64,000 nt of DNA from Lentzea pudingi (GCF_014646255.1 NZ_BMNC01000005.1:337446-401445), one strand, 5' to 3'; shown: positions 8,333-17,695, counted from the stretch's first letter. Translations and numbers: made by a program. Notes: generated by a model from the sequence alone, not told the origin.

Positions 8333-8905
8333 TCAGTTCACGTCGGAGAGGGGGCGACGCAGCGCGAACTCGGCGACCTGGCGGCCGATGACCCGCAGGT
8401 TCCGGTCCACGTCGGCGTCCGAGCAGGCGCCGTCGCCGTCGAACTTGACCTGGGCGGAGTTGATCGCGGCGCCGAGCGGGGTCGGCCAGCCGCGCAGGGC
8501 GTGCACGATCGAGCGGACGGCCGAGAGCGTGTTCACGGCGGCCTGCCAGCCGTAGGCGGCGGTGATGGTGCCGACCGCGCGGCCGTCGAGGTACGGGCGT
8601 TCGTCGTCGCGCAGGTCTTCGATGTAGTCGAGGGCGTTCTTGACCAGGCCGGACACGGTGCCGTGGTAGCCGGGCGACACGACGATCACGCCGTCGCACC
8701 GGCGCAGGTCCTCGACCATGCGCAGGGCGATGTCCGTGCGCTCGGGCACCGACGGGTCGTAGAACGGGAGCACCAGGTCAGGGCCGCTGTACTGGATCGT
8801 CTCCGCACCGAGCTCGCGAGCACCCTCCAGTGCGACCCGCAACGCCCTTTCGGACTGCGAGTCGGACCTGATCGAGCCCCCGATGCCCACCACCGTCACC
8901 GTCAT
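8333..8905 (-). CDS. NADPH-dependent FMN reductase
   Basis: A 190-residue flavodoxin-like protein. The phosphate-binding loop GSIRSDSQSERAL lies at residues 9-22, VSPGYHGTVSGLVKNALDYIED near residue 75 and GWQAAVNTLSAVRSIVHALRG near 118. All are typical of the SsuE/NAD(P)H-dependent FMN reductase family. It supplies reduced flavin or acts as a quinone/azo reductase. Proximity to ohr and dps suggests a redox-stress role, but the 83-base gap leaves co-transcription open. Confidence 0.9.
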   Translation of the reverse strand: MTVTVVGIGGSIRSDSQSERALRVALEGARELGAETIQYSGPDLVLPFYDPSVPERTDIALRMVEDLRRCDGVIVVSPGYHGTVSGLVKNALDYIEDLRDDERPYLDGRAVGTITAAYGWQAAVNTLSAVRSIVHALRGWPTPLGAAINSAQVKFDGDGACSDADVDRNLRVIGRQVAEFALRRPLSDVN

Positions 8906-8952
8906 GACGTCGATCCTTCCACCTCCAGATAACTGGAGATCCAGGGCTACTC

Positions 8953-10023
8953 GTGAGTAACCTGAAACACATGTCGAACTTCCAGGCCGGCGTCCTGGCC
9001 GGTGCTCTGCGCTTCGCGTTCGGTCTCCCCGGCCCGGTGCGCCGGCTCATCGCCGGTGCGCCGATCTACCTGGACGGCCAGTACCTGCACCCGGAAGCCC
9101 AGCTGCTGCTCAGGCTCCAGCAGCTGTCGGGCACGGACTGGCGCACGAGGTCAGCTTCCGAGAGCCGGCTAGACCTGGAGTTGAGTTCGAAGCTCGTCTC
9201 CGGCCCGAAGATCACCGGAGTGGGTGCGCGGGACCTCACGATCGGCGAGTTCGCGGGCCGGCTCTACGTACCGCGGCTGCTGCCGACCGGCTCCCCGTTG
9301 TTGATCTTCTACCACGGCGGCGGCTGGGTGACCGGCAGTCTCGACAGCCACGACAACCTGTGCCGGTTCCTCGCCAGGGAGGCCGGTGTGCGGGTGCTGG
9401 CGGCCGACTACCGGCTCGCCCCGGAGGCACGGTTCCCCGCCGCGGCCGACGACGCCGCCGAGGTGCTGCGCTACGCCGTGGCGAAGGCCGAGGACCTGGG
9501 CATCGACCCGAAGCGGATCGCGCTCGGCGGGGACAGCGCGGGCGGCAACCTGGCCGCGGTGACCGCGCACTCGGCCGAGGTCGACCTCGCGTTCCTGCTG
9601 CTCTTCTACCCCGGCGTGGACGCGTCGGTACGCCGCCGGTCGCGGGAGATCTTCGCCAACGGGTTCTTCCTGACCGACGAGAAGATGGACTGGTTCCTCG
9701 ACCAGTACACCGAGGGCGGCAAGGACCGGCACGACCCGCGGCTGTCGATCATGCTCGCCGAGGACCTGTCGAACCTGCCGCCGACCTACATCGCGACGGC
9801 GGGCTACGACCCGCTGCGCGACGAGGGCGAGGCCTTCGCGGAACGGCTGGCGGCCGAGGGCGTGCCGGTCGTGCTGCGCAGGCACGAGGGCCTGTTCCAC
9901 GGCTTCGCGAACGTGCTCGGCATCGGCGGGATCTTCCGCGAGGCCGTGTCCGAGGCCGTCGGCGCGCTGCGGACCGGGTTCGCGCTGGCCAACTCCTCTC
10001 AGGACGTCGCGGAGACCGCCTGA
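8953..10023 (+). CDS. Alpha/beta hydrolase, hormone-sensitive-lipase type esterase
   Basis: 356 residues. The oxyanion-hole motif FYHGGGWVTG lies near residue 118, the nucleophile elbow GGDSAGG has Ser195, and the acid and base appear in TAGYDPLRDEG (about residue 281) and EGLFHGF (about 316). This is a complete class IV (HSL) carboxylesterase. The GTG at 8953 and the in-frame ATG at 8971 (MSNFQAG) are both possible starts. Its 3' end overlaps the convergent MFS gene by 25 bases. The substrate is unknown. Confidence 0.92.
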   Translation: MSNLKHMSNFQAGVLAGALRFAFGLPGPVRRLIAGAPIYLDGQYLHPEAQLLLRLQQLSGTDWRTRSASESRLDLELSSKLVSGPKITGVGARDLTIGEFAGRLYVPRLLPTGSPLLIFYHGGGWVTGSLDSHDNLCRFLAREAGVRVLAADYRLAPEARFPAAADDAAEVLRYAVAKAEDLGIDPKRIALGGDSAGGNLAAVTAHSAEVDLAFLLLFYPGVDASVRRRSREIFANGFFLTDEKMDWFLDQYTEGGKDRHDPRLSIMLAEDLSNLPPTYIATAGYDPLRDEGEAFAERLAAEGVPVVLRRHEGLFHGFANVLGIGGIFREAVSEAVGALRTGFALANSSQDVAETA

Positions 10024-11174
10024 CGCTGCCGCGACAGCACCCAGCCGACGCCGGCGACGAGCAGTCCGGCGACTCCGGCGACGACGAAGCCGAGCGGGGG
10101 TCCGCTGTGGTCCACGGCGACTCCCGCGAGCGGCTGGCCCGCGGCGACGCCGAACGTGAACGCGGAGCCCTGCAGGCCCAGCGCCAGTCCGCGTGCGGTG
10201 GGTGGCGCGCTCTTGGCGATCAGCTCGGACGACGCCGTGATCGTGGGCGCGCAGGCGAGGTTCATCGGGATGAGAGCCAGCGCCAGCAGCCACACGTGGC
10301 CGTCACCGAGGCCGACCGGTATCTCCAGCAACGCCATGCACGCCAGCAGGAACACGCCGGTCGGCACGCGGCGCAGACTCCCGTAGAAGAGCCCTCCCAA
10401 CGCCGAGGCCGCGCACATCACGAAGAAGATCAGGCCGAGCCAGCTCTGCTGGCCGGTGCGTTCGAGCGACGCGATGGCCGAGATCTCCATGCCCGACAAC
10501 ACCATCGTGGCGCCGAACGGGATGATCAACGCGGCGATCATCGGCCCGCGCAGCCACTCCTTCAACCCGGGCGGCGGCCCCTCGGCCACGTCGTCCTCGT
10601 GCAGCAGCACCGGGTTCACGAGGAACAGCACCGCGCTCGCGGTCAGGATCGACAGACCGATCACGACCAGCGCCGTGCCGGTCGAGAACTTCGTCGCGAT
10701 CAGCACGCCCGCCGCCGGCCCGACCATGAACGACAGCTCGACCGAGATCGAGTCCAGTGAGAACGCGGGCCTGCGCTGGGGTTCGGGCACGATCGCGGTG
10801 AGCGCCTGCCGCCCGATCGACATCACCGGCACCGCGACGAGCCCGTTGGCGAACGCGAGCACGAGCAGCACGTAGTAGTCCATCAGCGGCGCCGTGACCC
10901 AGAACGCGCCTTCGAGCAGGCTCAGCGCCAGCACGAACCGCAGGCCCTTGGTGTCGACGAGCTTGCCCATCAGCGGCGAGCCGAGGCCGAGGCCGACCAT
11001 GGTCGCGAAGCCCACCGTGCCGGCCGCCGCGTAACCCTTGTCGAGCGTGGTGACGACGTGCAGCGTCACCGTGACGCCCGCCGCCGTCGGAGGGATCCTG
11101 GCGAAGAGCATCAGCAGCATCAGGGGACGGACCCCCGGCAGCGCCAGGACCGACTTGAACGGGGCGAGGTTCAC
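9999..11174 (-). CDS. MFS transporter (second of a tandem pair)
   Basis: 391 residues with about 12 hydrophobic helices. It is a drug-efflux-type major facilitator, with GSPLMGKLVDTKGLR in the loop between helices 2 and 3. It begins NLAPFKSVLALPGVRPLMLL, closely parallel to its upstream neighbour (DLAPFKHVLLLPRVRPLALL), so the pair arose by tandem duplication. Start and upstream stop overlap as GTGA (11171-11174), implying translational coupling. The two may work as a heteromeric pair or with different substrates; sequence does not say. Confidence 0.92.
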   Translation of the reverse strand: MNLAPFKSVLALPGVRPLMLLMLFARIPPTAAGVTVTLHVVTTLDKGYAAAGTVGFATMVGLGLGSPLMGKLVDTKGLRFVLALSLLEGAFWVTAPLMDYYVLLVLAFANGLVAVPVMSIGRQALTAIVPEPQRRPAFSLDSISVELSFMVGPAAGVLIATKFSTGTALVVIGLSILTASAVLFLVNPVLLHEDDVAEGPPPGLKEWLRGPMIAALIIPFGATMVLSGMEISAIASLERTGQQSWLGLIFFVMCAASALGGLFYGSLRRVPTGVFLLACMALLEIPVGLGDGHVWLLALALIPMNLACAPTITASSELIAKSAPPTARGLALGLQGSAFTFGVAAGQPLAGVAVDHSGPPLGFVVAGVAGLLVAGVGWVLSRQRQAVSATS

Positions 11175-12361
11175 GAGGACATCGTCACCTTGGTGGCAAC
11201 AGGTTTGCTCTGCCGGGCGAGCAGCCAGGCGACGCCCGCGACCAGCAGCCCGATCACGCCGACGATCGCGAACCCGAACGACGCACCGCCGTTGTCGATC
11301 GCCACGCCCGCGACGGGAGCGCCGATCGCGTGGCCCACGGTGAATGCTGACCCCTGCAAGCCGAGCGCCAGGCCACGGGCGGTGGGTGGCGCGAGCCTGC
11401 TGATGTGTTCACCGGACGCCGCGATCAACGGCGCGCACATGAGGTTCATCGGCACGAGGAGCAGGCACAGCAGCAGCACGTTGCCATCGCCCAGACCGAC
11501 CGGAATCTCCAACGCGGCCATGAGGACCAGCAGCACCAGCACGCTCGGCACCCGTTTCACGCCGCCGTAGACCAGGCCGCCCACGATCGACGCCGCGCAC
11601 ATCGCGAAGAACACCGCGCCGAGCCAGCTCTGCTTGCCGATGTGCTCGAGCGACGCGATCGCCGAGACCTCCATGCCCGCGAGGCACACCGTCGCCCCGA
11701 CGCACACGACCAGCACGCCGACGATCCGTCCGCGCATCCACTCGAACAGCCGGGGCTGCGGTCCGTCGACGACCTCGTCCTCGTGCACCATCGGCGGGTT
11801 CGCCCAGTACAGGAGCACTCCGGCGACCAGGATCGAGACGCCGATGAACAGCAGGGCGGCGTTGGTGGAGAACTTCGTCGCGACGAGCACGCCGAGCGCC
11901 GGCCCGCCCATGAACGACAGCTCGACCGAGATCGAGTCGACCGACAGCGCGACCCGCCGCTGGCTCTCGGGCACGAGCGCGGTGATGACCTGCCGTCCGA
12001 TCGACATCATCGGCACGCCCAGCAGGCCGACGCCGAACGACGTCACCAGCAACGTCCAGTAGCCCATCAACGGCGCCGCGAGCCAGAACGCCGCCGAGGC
12101 CGTCACGCTCACGGCCAGCATCGACCGCAGGCCGCGGGCGTCGATCAGCCTGCCCATCAGCGGGGCGCCGAGCCCCATGCCGATCGTGCCCGCCGCCCCG
12201 ACCAGCCCCGCCGCGCCGTAACCCCTGTCCAGCGTGACCGCGACGTGCAGCGTCAGGATCACGCCGGTCGCCGCCGGAGGCATCCTCGCGAAGAACATCA
12301 ACAGCGCCAGGGGCCGCACTCTGGGCAGCAGCAGAACGTGTTTGAAGGGGGCGAGGTCCAC
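11171..12361 (-). CDS. MFS transporter (first of a tandem pair)
   Basis: 396 residues from the GTG at 12361 (VDLAPFKHVLLL). The open frame extends far upstream into the kinase gene, but that extension has no family resemblance. It has twelve hydrophobic helices, GAPLMGRLIDARGLR between helices 2 and 3, and LSVDSISVELSFMGGPALG in helix 5, a segment that recurs almost unchanged in its paralogue downstream. The export substrate is unknown. It starts 39 bases after the FGGY kinase stop on the same strand, so it may share that transcript. Confidence 0.9.
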   Translation of the reverse strand: MDLAPFKHVLLLPRVRPLALLMFFARMPPAATGVILTLHVAVTLDRGYGAAGLVGAAGTIGMGLGAPLMGRLIDARGLRSMLAVSVTASAAFWLAAPLMGYWTLLVTSFGVGLLGVPMMSIGRQVITALVPESQRRVALSVDSISVELSFMGGPALGVLVATKFSTNAALLFIGVSILVAGVLLYWANPPMVHEDEVVDGPQPRLFEWMRGRIVGVLVVCVGATVCLAGMEVSAIASLEHIGKQSWLGAVFFAMCAASIVGGLVYGGVKRVPSVLVLLVLMAALEIPVGLGDGNVLLLCLLLVPMNLMCAPLIAASGEHISRLAPPTARGLALGLQGSAFTVGHAIGAPVAGVAIDNGGASFGFAIVGVIGLLVAGVAWLLARQSKPVATKVTMSS

Positions 12362-12399
12362 CTCGTCATCCTCGCCCGGATGGCAAAAGGTTTTCTTTG

Positions 12400-13806
12400 C
12401 TAACGATGTGATTCGCCGTACAGGTCTTCCAGCGCCTTGTAGGCCTTCACGACGAACGGCCGTGCGTTCGCGTACCTCTCGACCAACCCCTCGTCGGGTG
12501 TGATCGTCTGGATCGGCTGCACGAGGTCGACGGTCAGCGACTCGATCTCGCCCAGCGCCCGCCACGCCAGCAGCGCCGCGCCCACGGCCGAGCCACCGGT
12601 GTCCTCGGTGAGGTGCAACGGCATGCCGAGTGTGTTCGCCAGCGTCTGGGCCCAGATCGGTGCGCGGAACGCACCGCCGGTGATCCGCAACGACTCGACG
12701 TTCGGCACCGCGTCCAGCACGAGCGCCAACTGCTGGCACACACCCTCGACCAGTGCCTTGGTGATCTGCGGAGGAGTGTGTTCGCGCCGGAGGCCGAGCA
12801 ACGCGGCGTGCGCGGTCGGATCCCACCACGGTGCCCGTTCGCCCAGCAGGTACGGCAGCGCGACGAGCCCGTCGGAGTCGACGTCGGCGGCCTGCGTCAG
12901 CAGCTCACCGACCGGGACCTTGAACATCTCCGCGGCCCATTGCGCGACCACACCGCCGTTGCTGATCGCGCCGCCGCGCACCCACAGGCCCTCGCCGATC
13001 GCGTAGCTGAACGTGCGGCCCTCGGCGTCGACCCCGGGCCCCTGCTGGGCCACGCGGAGTGCGCCCGAGGTGCCGAGCGAGACCGCGCCCGCGCCGGGGG
13101 TAGCGGCGCCGACGCCGAGGTTGCCCAACGGTCCGTCGCCACCGCCGACGATCACGGGGATGCCGGGCCGCAGTCCGGGTATCAGGGCGGTGAGAGGCGT
13201 CGAGTGGGTGGGTTCGACCAACGGCGGGAGCTGGTCCGCGGTGACGCCGGCGAACTCCAGCGACGGCTCGTGCCACTGCAGGGTGTGGATGTTCATCAGG
13301 CCCGTGCCCGAACCGGACGAGTGCTCGTTGACCAGCACGCCCGTCAGGTGCAGGTGCACGAAGTCCTTGATCTCGCACCACTTCGCGGCGCGGACGCCGT
13401 TCTCGTGGAACCACGCGAGCTTCATCAGCGGCGTGAACGAGTGGATCGGCGCGCCGGTCTGCTGGTGCAGCTCACGTCCCTCGGCGGTGCCCCGCAGGCG
13501 TTCGGTCTGCTCGACCGCGCGGTTGTCGGCCCAGCTCAGGGCGGCGGTGACCGGGCTCAGCGCCGCGTCCAGACCCATGATCGAGTGCATGGCGCCGGTC
13601 AACGAGATCGCGCGCACGTCGTCGGAAGCCAGCTCGCGCAACGCGTCGAACGCGGCGTCGAGCACCTGCCACGGGTCGTGCGTGGCTTCGAGACCGCTGG
13701 TGTGCATGGGATAGGTGCGCTCGGTCGAGGCGACGACCCGAGCCTGGGCGTCGACCGCGACGACCTTGGTCGCCGTCGTGCCGAGGTCCACCGCGAGAAC
13801 GATCAC
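12400..13806 (-). CDS. FGGY-family carbohydrate kinase, probable gluconokinase
   Basis: 468 residues. The N-terminal phosphate-binding motif VDLGTTATKVVAVD, a SWADNRA block near residue 93, VGGGDGPLGNLGVG near 218, and the adenosine-site region RITGGAFRAPIWAQTLAN near 370 identify the FGGY fold. The LTGAMHSIMGLD segment and the length fit gluconokinase/GntK rather than glycerol kinase. It would phosphorylate gluconate or a related sugar acid for the pentose phosphate route. The start GTG overlaps the methyltransferase stop by 4 bases (13803-13806). No sugar permease or dehydrogenase is adjacent, so the substrate call is tentative. Confidence 0.86.
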   Translation of the reverse strand: MIVLAVDLGTTATKVVAVDAQARVVASTERTYPMHTSGLEATHDPWQVLDAAFDALRELASDDVRAISLTGAMHSIMGLDAALSPVTAALSWADNRAVEQTERLRGTAEGRELHQQTGAPIHSFTPLMKLAWFHENGVRAAKWCEIKDFVHLHLTGVLVNEHSSGSGTGLMNIHTLQWHEPSLEFAGVTADQLPPLVEPTHSTPLTALIPGLRPGIPVIVGGGDGPLGNLGVGAATPGAGAVSLGTSGALRVAQQGPGVDAEGRTFSYAIGEGLWVRGGAISNGGVVAQWAAEMFKVPVGELLTQAADVDSDGLVALPYLLGERAPWWDPTAHAALLGLRREHTPPQITKALVEGVCQQLALVLDAVPNVESLRITGGAFRAPIWAQTLANTLGMPLHLTEDTGGSAVGAALLAWRALGEIESLTVDLVQPIQTITPDEGLVERYANARPFVVKAYKALEDLYGESHR

Positions 13807-14543
13807 GCGTCACCCCGCACGGCCGTGAAGACGCCGAAGCTCGGGGACTGCCGCAGCGGCCCCCAGAACTCCTCGCCGCGGTCGTCGTCCGGCGTCACGG
13901 CGGGCTGCCGGGTGACGTCGGCGAGACCGGCCCGGCTCAGCGCCGCGTCGAACACGCCGCGCTCCCAGTAGAAGGAGTCGAACTCGAACGGTGGATCGCC
14001 CAGCACCTGCACCGTGACCGGCTGCTTCACGTTCATCGGGCCGGTGCGGGTGATCTCGTAGCCGTAGCGGCCGTACTGCGCGAGGAGGTCCCAGTCGGCG
14101 TCCGGGTTCGGCACCAGCACGACGAGCCGGCCGCCGGGCGCGAGGTTGGCCTTCAGGTTGCCGATCATGGTGTCGAGCGCGGCCTCGTCGTCCGCGTAGC
14201 CGAGCAGCCACACGGCCGTCACGACGTCGAACTCGCCGAGCACGGGCAACGCCGTCGCGTCGTGCTGCTCGTAGGTGATGCCGCGCTGTTCGCGTCGCTC
14301 GACGTGACGCGCGTAGCCGATCATCTCGCCGGCCGAGTCGACGCCGGCCACGCGGGTCGCGCCCAGGTCGTGGAAGAGCCGGGCGTAGAAGCCCGTGCCA
14401 CAGGCCACGTCGAGCACCGAACGGCCCAGCAGGTCACCGACCGCGGACAGGAGCGTCGCGCGCTCGGCCAGGCCGGTCGGGATGTGCTTGGCGCGCTCGT
14501 AGATCGCGCCCAACGCGTCGTACTGATCGTCGCTCTCCGCCAT
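13803..14543 (-). CDS. Class I SAM-dependent methyltransferase
   Basis: 246 residues from ATG 14543. The SAM-binding motif I VLDVACGTGFYARL is at about residue 43. Acidic residue Asp69 (VAGVDSAGEM) ends strand 2, motif II is FDVVTAVWLLGY near 105, and motif III is LAPGGRLVVLVPN near 134. It lies between the ADP-ribosylglycohydrolase gene (10 bases downstream of that stop) and the FGGY kinase (4-base overlap), so all appear to be read together. The substrate is not predictable. Confidence 0.88.
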   Translation of the reverse strand: MAESDDQYDALGAIYERAKHIPTGLAERATLLSAVGDLLGRSVLDVACGTGFYARLFHDLGATRVAGVDSAGEMIGYARHVERREQRGITYEQHDATALPVLGEFDVVTAVWLLGYADDEAALDTMIGNLKANLAPGGRLVVLVPNPDADWDLLAQYGRYGYEITRTGPMNVKQPVTVQVLGDPPFEFDSFYWERGVFDAALSRAGLADVTRQPAVTPDDDRGEEFWGPLRQSPSFGVFTAVRGDA

Positions 14544-14553
14544 GCGCCTCACC

Positions 14554-16023
14554 CTAGGTCGGCGGATACCGGACGAACCACTCCTGTCCCACCGGCGCGG
14601 CGTCGCTCTTCTCCAGGTCCCAGTCCGCGACCATGCGGTCGATGACGGGCCGGAACTGGACGCGCTCGACCCAGTCCGGGCGGATCTTCTCGACGCCGTG
14701 CAACGCTCCGGCGAGGTTGCCGGCCATGGACGCCGTCGAGTCGTTGTCGCCGCCGTGGTTGACCGAGAGCAGCAGCGCCTCGTTCGGGTCGTCGGTGGCG
14801 AGCACCGAGTACAACGCGATGGCCAGCGCCGTGTCACCGACGCCACCACGGCCGAGCTCTTCAACACGGTCTACGCCCGGGTTGCCCAGCGCGGCGAGTT
14901 CGAGAGCGTGCTCGATGCCCGCGACGACCTCTTCGTGGCCTTCGCGCCGGACCACCAAGTCCACCGCGACGTCCAAGGCGTCCAGCAAGTCCTTGCCGCG
15001 CAACAGCTGGTGCACCAGCACGGCGAACACGCCCGCCGACAGGTAGCCGCTCGGGTGGCCGTGCGTCAGCGCCGCGTTGTCCGCCGCGAGCGCGAACACC
15101 ACGGCCGGGTCGTCGTCCGCGAGGGCGACCGGCGCGACCCGCATGGCGCCGCCGCAGCCCTTGGAGTTGTTGACGGGCTTGGTGATCGTGGCCTGCTCGC
15201 CGGTGCGTGCGTACTCCTGCAACGCGCTCGTGCACGTGAGGCCGGGCGCCCGCATCCGGAACAGGTCCCGGTGTGACACGAGCCAGCCATCGGGTTCGTC
15301 CACAGTGGAGTGAACGCCGCGTGCCTTGTCCCACGGCGTTTTCTGCGTGTGCAGCCAGCGCTGGTACGCGTTCTGCGTGACGGTGGTGAGCTCGCGTTCG
15401 CCGGTGATCCGTTCCCGCACGTGCGACCTGATGATCGCCTCGAACGTGAACAGGGTCATCTGGGTGTCGTCGGTGATGTCCGGCTTCTCGGGCAGGTCGG
15501 TGATGCCGTCCGGGCCGTGGCGTTCGTAGACGACCTCCATCGGCAGGTTCTCGGTGTTCGCGCCGAGCGCGTCCCCGATCGCGCCGCCGATGAGGCAGCC
15601 GCGCAGCCGCGAGTCCTTGTGCGGCACCACGAAGAACCGGTGGCCGGCGGCGTCGGCCCACCTGCTGGCTTCGCGCGTGGCGGACGGCCGCTCGCCGCAC
15701 CCGCAGTTCCGCATGTGCTCCGCGGCGGCGCCGGCCAGCTCGGCGAAGTCGAACTCGGCCTCGAACGGCAGGCCGGGGTTGACGTGCAGCCGCGGCTTCG
15801 ACGAGACCAGCCTGCTCAGGACGGTGTGCAACGGGACGCGGATCCACTGCTCGACGCCCGCCGGCAGCCGTGACTCGTCGGTGTAGGCCACGAGAACATC
15901 GGCCTCGGTCATCAGGACTTCGCCGGGGATGAGCAGCTCACCGTGGGCGGCGTGGCGGCCGAAGCCCTCCACGTCGCCCTCGTGGTCGTGCAGGAGCTGT
16001 TCCATCGGCGTCAACGGGCTCAC
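14554..16023 (-). CDS. ADP-ribosylglycohydrolase with SseB-like N-terminal domain
   Basis: 489 residues from the GTG at 16023, which overlaps the upstream stop by 4 bases. Residues ~136-489 form the ADP-ribosylglycohydrolase fold: RGCLIGGAIGDALGA, TDDTQMTLF (metal ligands), GCGGAMRVAPVAL and HGGDNDSTASMAGN near residue 425. These motifs supply the dinuclear Mg site that removes ADP-ribose. The first ~130 residues are separate. They read LVAYTDESRLPAGVEQW with LHVNPGLPFEAEFD, reminiscent of the SseB N-terminal domain; that assignment is by memory and moderate. The fusion suggests a recognition module attached to the hydrolase. Confidence 0.87.
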   Translation of the reverse strand: MSPLTPMEQLLHDHEGDVEGFGRHAAHGELLIPGEVLMTEADVLVAYTDESRLPAGVEQWIRVPLHTVLSRLVSSKPRLHVNPGLPFEAEFDFAELAGAAAEHMRNCGCGERPSATREASRWADAAGHRFFVVPHKDSRLRGCLIGGAIGDALGANTENLPMEVVYERHGPDGITDLPEKPDITDDTQMTLFTFEAIIRSHVRERITGERELTTVTQNAYQRWLHTQKTPWDKARGVHSTVDEPDGWLVSHRDLFRMRAPGLTCTSALQEYARTGEQATITKPVNNSKGCGGAMRVAPVALADDDPAVVFALAADNAALTHGHPSGYLSAGVFAVLVHQLLRGKDLLDALDVAVDLVVRREGHEEVVAGIEHALELAALGNPGVDRVEELGRGGVGDTALAIALYSVLATDDPNEALLLSVNHGGDNDSTASMAGNLAGALHGVEKIRPDWVERVQFRPVIDRMVADWDLEKSDAAPVGQEWFVRYPPT

Positions 16024-16583
16024 CACGACCTCCGGTACAGCTCTTCGGCCACGAGCCGGACGTCGTGCTCGGGCCCGCCCTCCAGCGCACCGGCGACGGC
16101 CCGCGCGACCCCGCGGCCCCCACCTCGAACGGCCTGCGCCAGCGCCCCCGCGGCGGTGAACGGGTCGGCCTCGGGCGGGTCCAGCTCGGAAGGGCTGAAG
16201 AGGTGCGTGGCCAGCATGATCACGGCGTCGCACGCGGGCGAGTCGGGCCCGTGGGTCACCGCGACGAGTTCGCGGATCCGGTCCTCGTCGAGCCGCTGGA
16301 CGGCGGCGGGCAGTGCCCAGATCAACGCGCCGGGCCCCTGCGACCTCACCTCGCCGTGCGGAGAGCTCCTGGCCAGGTCACGGGCACCCTGCCGGGACAC
16401 CAGATCAGGCTGTACACCGGGCTTCGAAGCCCACGCAGCCAAAGCGGCAACCGGATCTTCCGCCGAACACGCGACCAACTGGTCGACGAGTCCTGTCCGG
16501 ACACCCGCGCCGAAAGCGAAACCCTGATAGGCGGCCACGACTTCTGCCAGTCGCGGCGGCCTCACCCACTCGATGTCCCCCAT
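16020..16583 (-). CDS. Small protein with degenerate ADP-ribosylglycohydrolase-like segment
   Basis: 187 residues, coupled by a GTGA overlap to the ADP-ribosylglycohydrolase gene downstream. The middle (residues ~85-125: PGALIWALPAAVQRL then RIRELVAVTHGPDSPACDA) lines up with the GGAMRVAPVAL and AALTHGHPSGYLSAG region of the neighbouring hydrolase. The N-terminal glycine/TDD block and the GGDxDS metal site are absent. It therefore looks like a catalytically dead relative, perhaps a partner or regulator of the hydrolase. I know no named family; the homology is inferred from pattern only. Confidence 0.7.
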   Translation of the reverse strand: MGDIEWVRPPRLAEVVAAYQGFAFGAGVRTGLVDQLVACSAEDPVAALAAWASKPGVQPDLVSRQGARDLARSSPHGEVRSQGPGALIWALPAAVQRLDEDRIRELVAVTHGPDSPACDAVIMLATHLFSPSELDPPEADPFTAAGALAQAVRGGGRGVARAVAGALEGGPEHDVRLVAEELYRRSW

Positions 16584-16630
16584 CGCCGCCGAACCCTACC
16601 GGGCCCGGCGGCGACGCGAGAGTCGATCAT

Positions 16631-17695
16631 CTAGAGGCGCTTCGCGAGCTCTTCCGCGACCTCGTAGGTGTTGAGCGCGGCACCCTTGCGCAGGTTGTCA
16701 CCGCACACGAAGAAGTCCAGCGTGTTCGGGAAGTCCAGCGCCTGGCGCACGCGGCCCACGTACGTCGGGTCCTCGCCCACGGTGTCCGCGGGCGTCGGGA
16801 ACTTCTGCGCGGCCGGGTCGTCGACCAGCACGATCGTCGGCTGCGACTCGAAGATCTTGTGCGCGGCCTCGACCGTGATCTCGCGGGCGAACGTCGCGTG
16901 GACGGACAGCGAGTGGGTCGTGACGACCGGGACGCGGACGCAGGTCGCGGAGACCTTCAGGTCCGGGATGCCGAGGATCTTGCGGGCCTCGTTGCGGACC
17001 TTGAGCTCCTCGGACGACCAGCCGCCGTCCTTGAGCGAACCGGCCCACGGCACCACGTTCAGCACCAGCGGGGCGGGGAACGGCGAGTCCTCGGCGGACA
17101 GGCCGGCGGCGGCGAGCGCCTCGGCCACGTCACCCGCCGACACACCGGCCTCCTTGCCCGCCAGCGCCGCGATCTCGGCGTACAGGCGGTCGATGCCGGA
17201 CTGACCGGCACCGGAAGCGGCCTGGTAGGAGGCCACGACGAGTTCCTTGAGCTCGAACTCGCGGTGCAGGGCGCCCAGCGACGCCATCATCGACAGCGTC
17301 GTGCAGTTCGGGTTCGAGATGATCCCGCGCGGACGCTCGTTGATCTGGTCCGCGTTCACCTCGGGCACGACCAGCGGCACGTCGGCGTCCATCCGGAACG
17401 CGCCGGAGTTGTCGATCGCGACGGCGCCGCGCTCGACGGCGATCGGCGCCCACTCGGCGCTGACCTCGTCCGGCACGTCGAACATCGCGATGTCGACGCC
17501 GTCGAACGCCTCGGGCGACAGCGCGACGACGGTGACGTCCTGGCCGCGCACGTTGATCTTCTTGCCGGCCGAGCGCGGCGACGCGATCAGGCGGATCTCG
17601 CCCCACGGCACGGACGAGCGGGTGTTGATGATGTCGATCATCACGGTGCCCACGGCACCGGTCGCGCCCACGAGCGCGAGAACGGGGGCGGTCAT
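16631..17695 (-). CDS. asd: Aspartate-semialdehyde dehydrogenase
   Basis: 354 residues. The NADP-binding start VLALVGATGAVGTVMIDI, the active-site Cys in ISNPNCTTLSMM (about residue 134) and the RVPVVTTHSLSVH region near residue 250 identify Asd. It reduces aspartyl phosphate to aspartate semialdehyde in the Lys/Met/Thr/diaminopimelate pathway. Its start overlaps the lysC stop by 4 bases, giving the classic actinobacterial lysC-asd operon. Confidence 0.97.
   Translation of the reverse strand: MTAPVLALVGATGAVGTVMIDIINTRSSVPWGEIRLIASPRSAGKKINVRGQDVTVVALSPEAFDGVDIAMFDVPDEVSAEWAPIAVERGAVAIDNSGAFRMDADVPLVVPEVNADQINERPRGIISNPNCTTLSMMASLGALHREFELKELVVASYQAASGAGQSGIDRLYAEIAALAGKEAGVSAGDVAEALAAAGLSAEDSPFPAPLVLNVVPWAGSLKDGGWSSEELKVRNEARKILGIPDLKVSATCVRVPVVTTHSLSVHATFAREITVEAAHKIFESQPTIVLVDDPAAQKFPTPADTVGEDPTYVGRVRQALDFPNTLDFFVCGDNLRKGAALNTYEVAEELAKRL

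Noticed and set aside
14554..16583. Toxin-antitoxin system of the ADP-ribosylation type
   Set aside because: No ADP-ribosyltransferase (DarT-like or other) is present; the neighbours are a methyltransferase and a sugar kinase.
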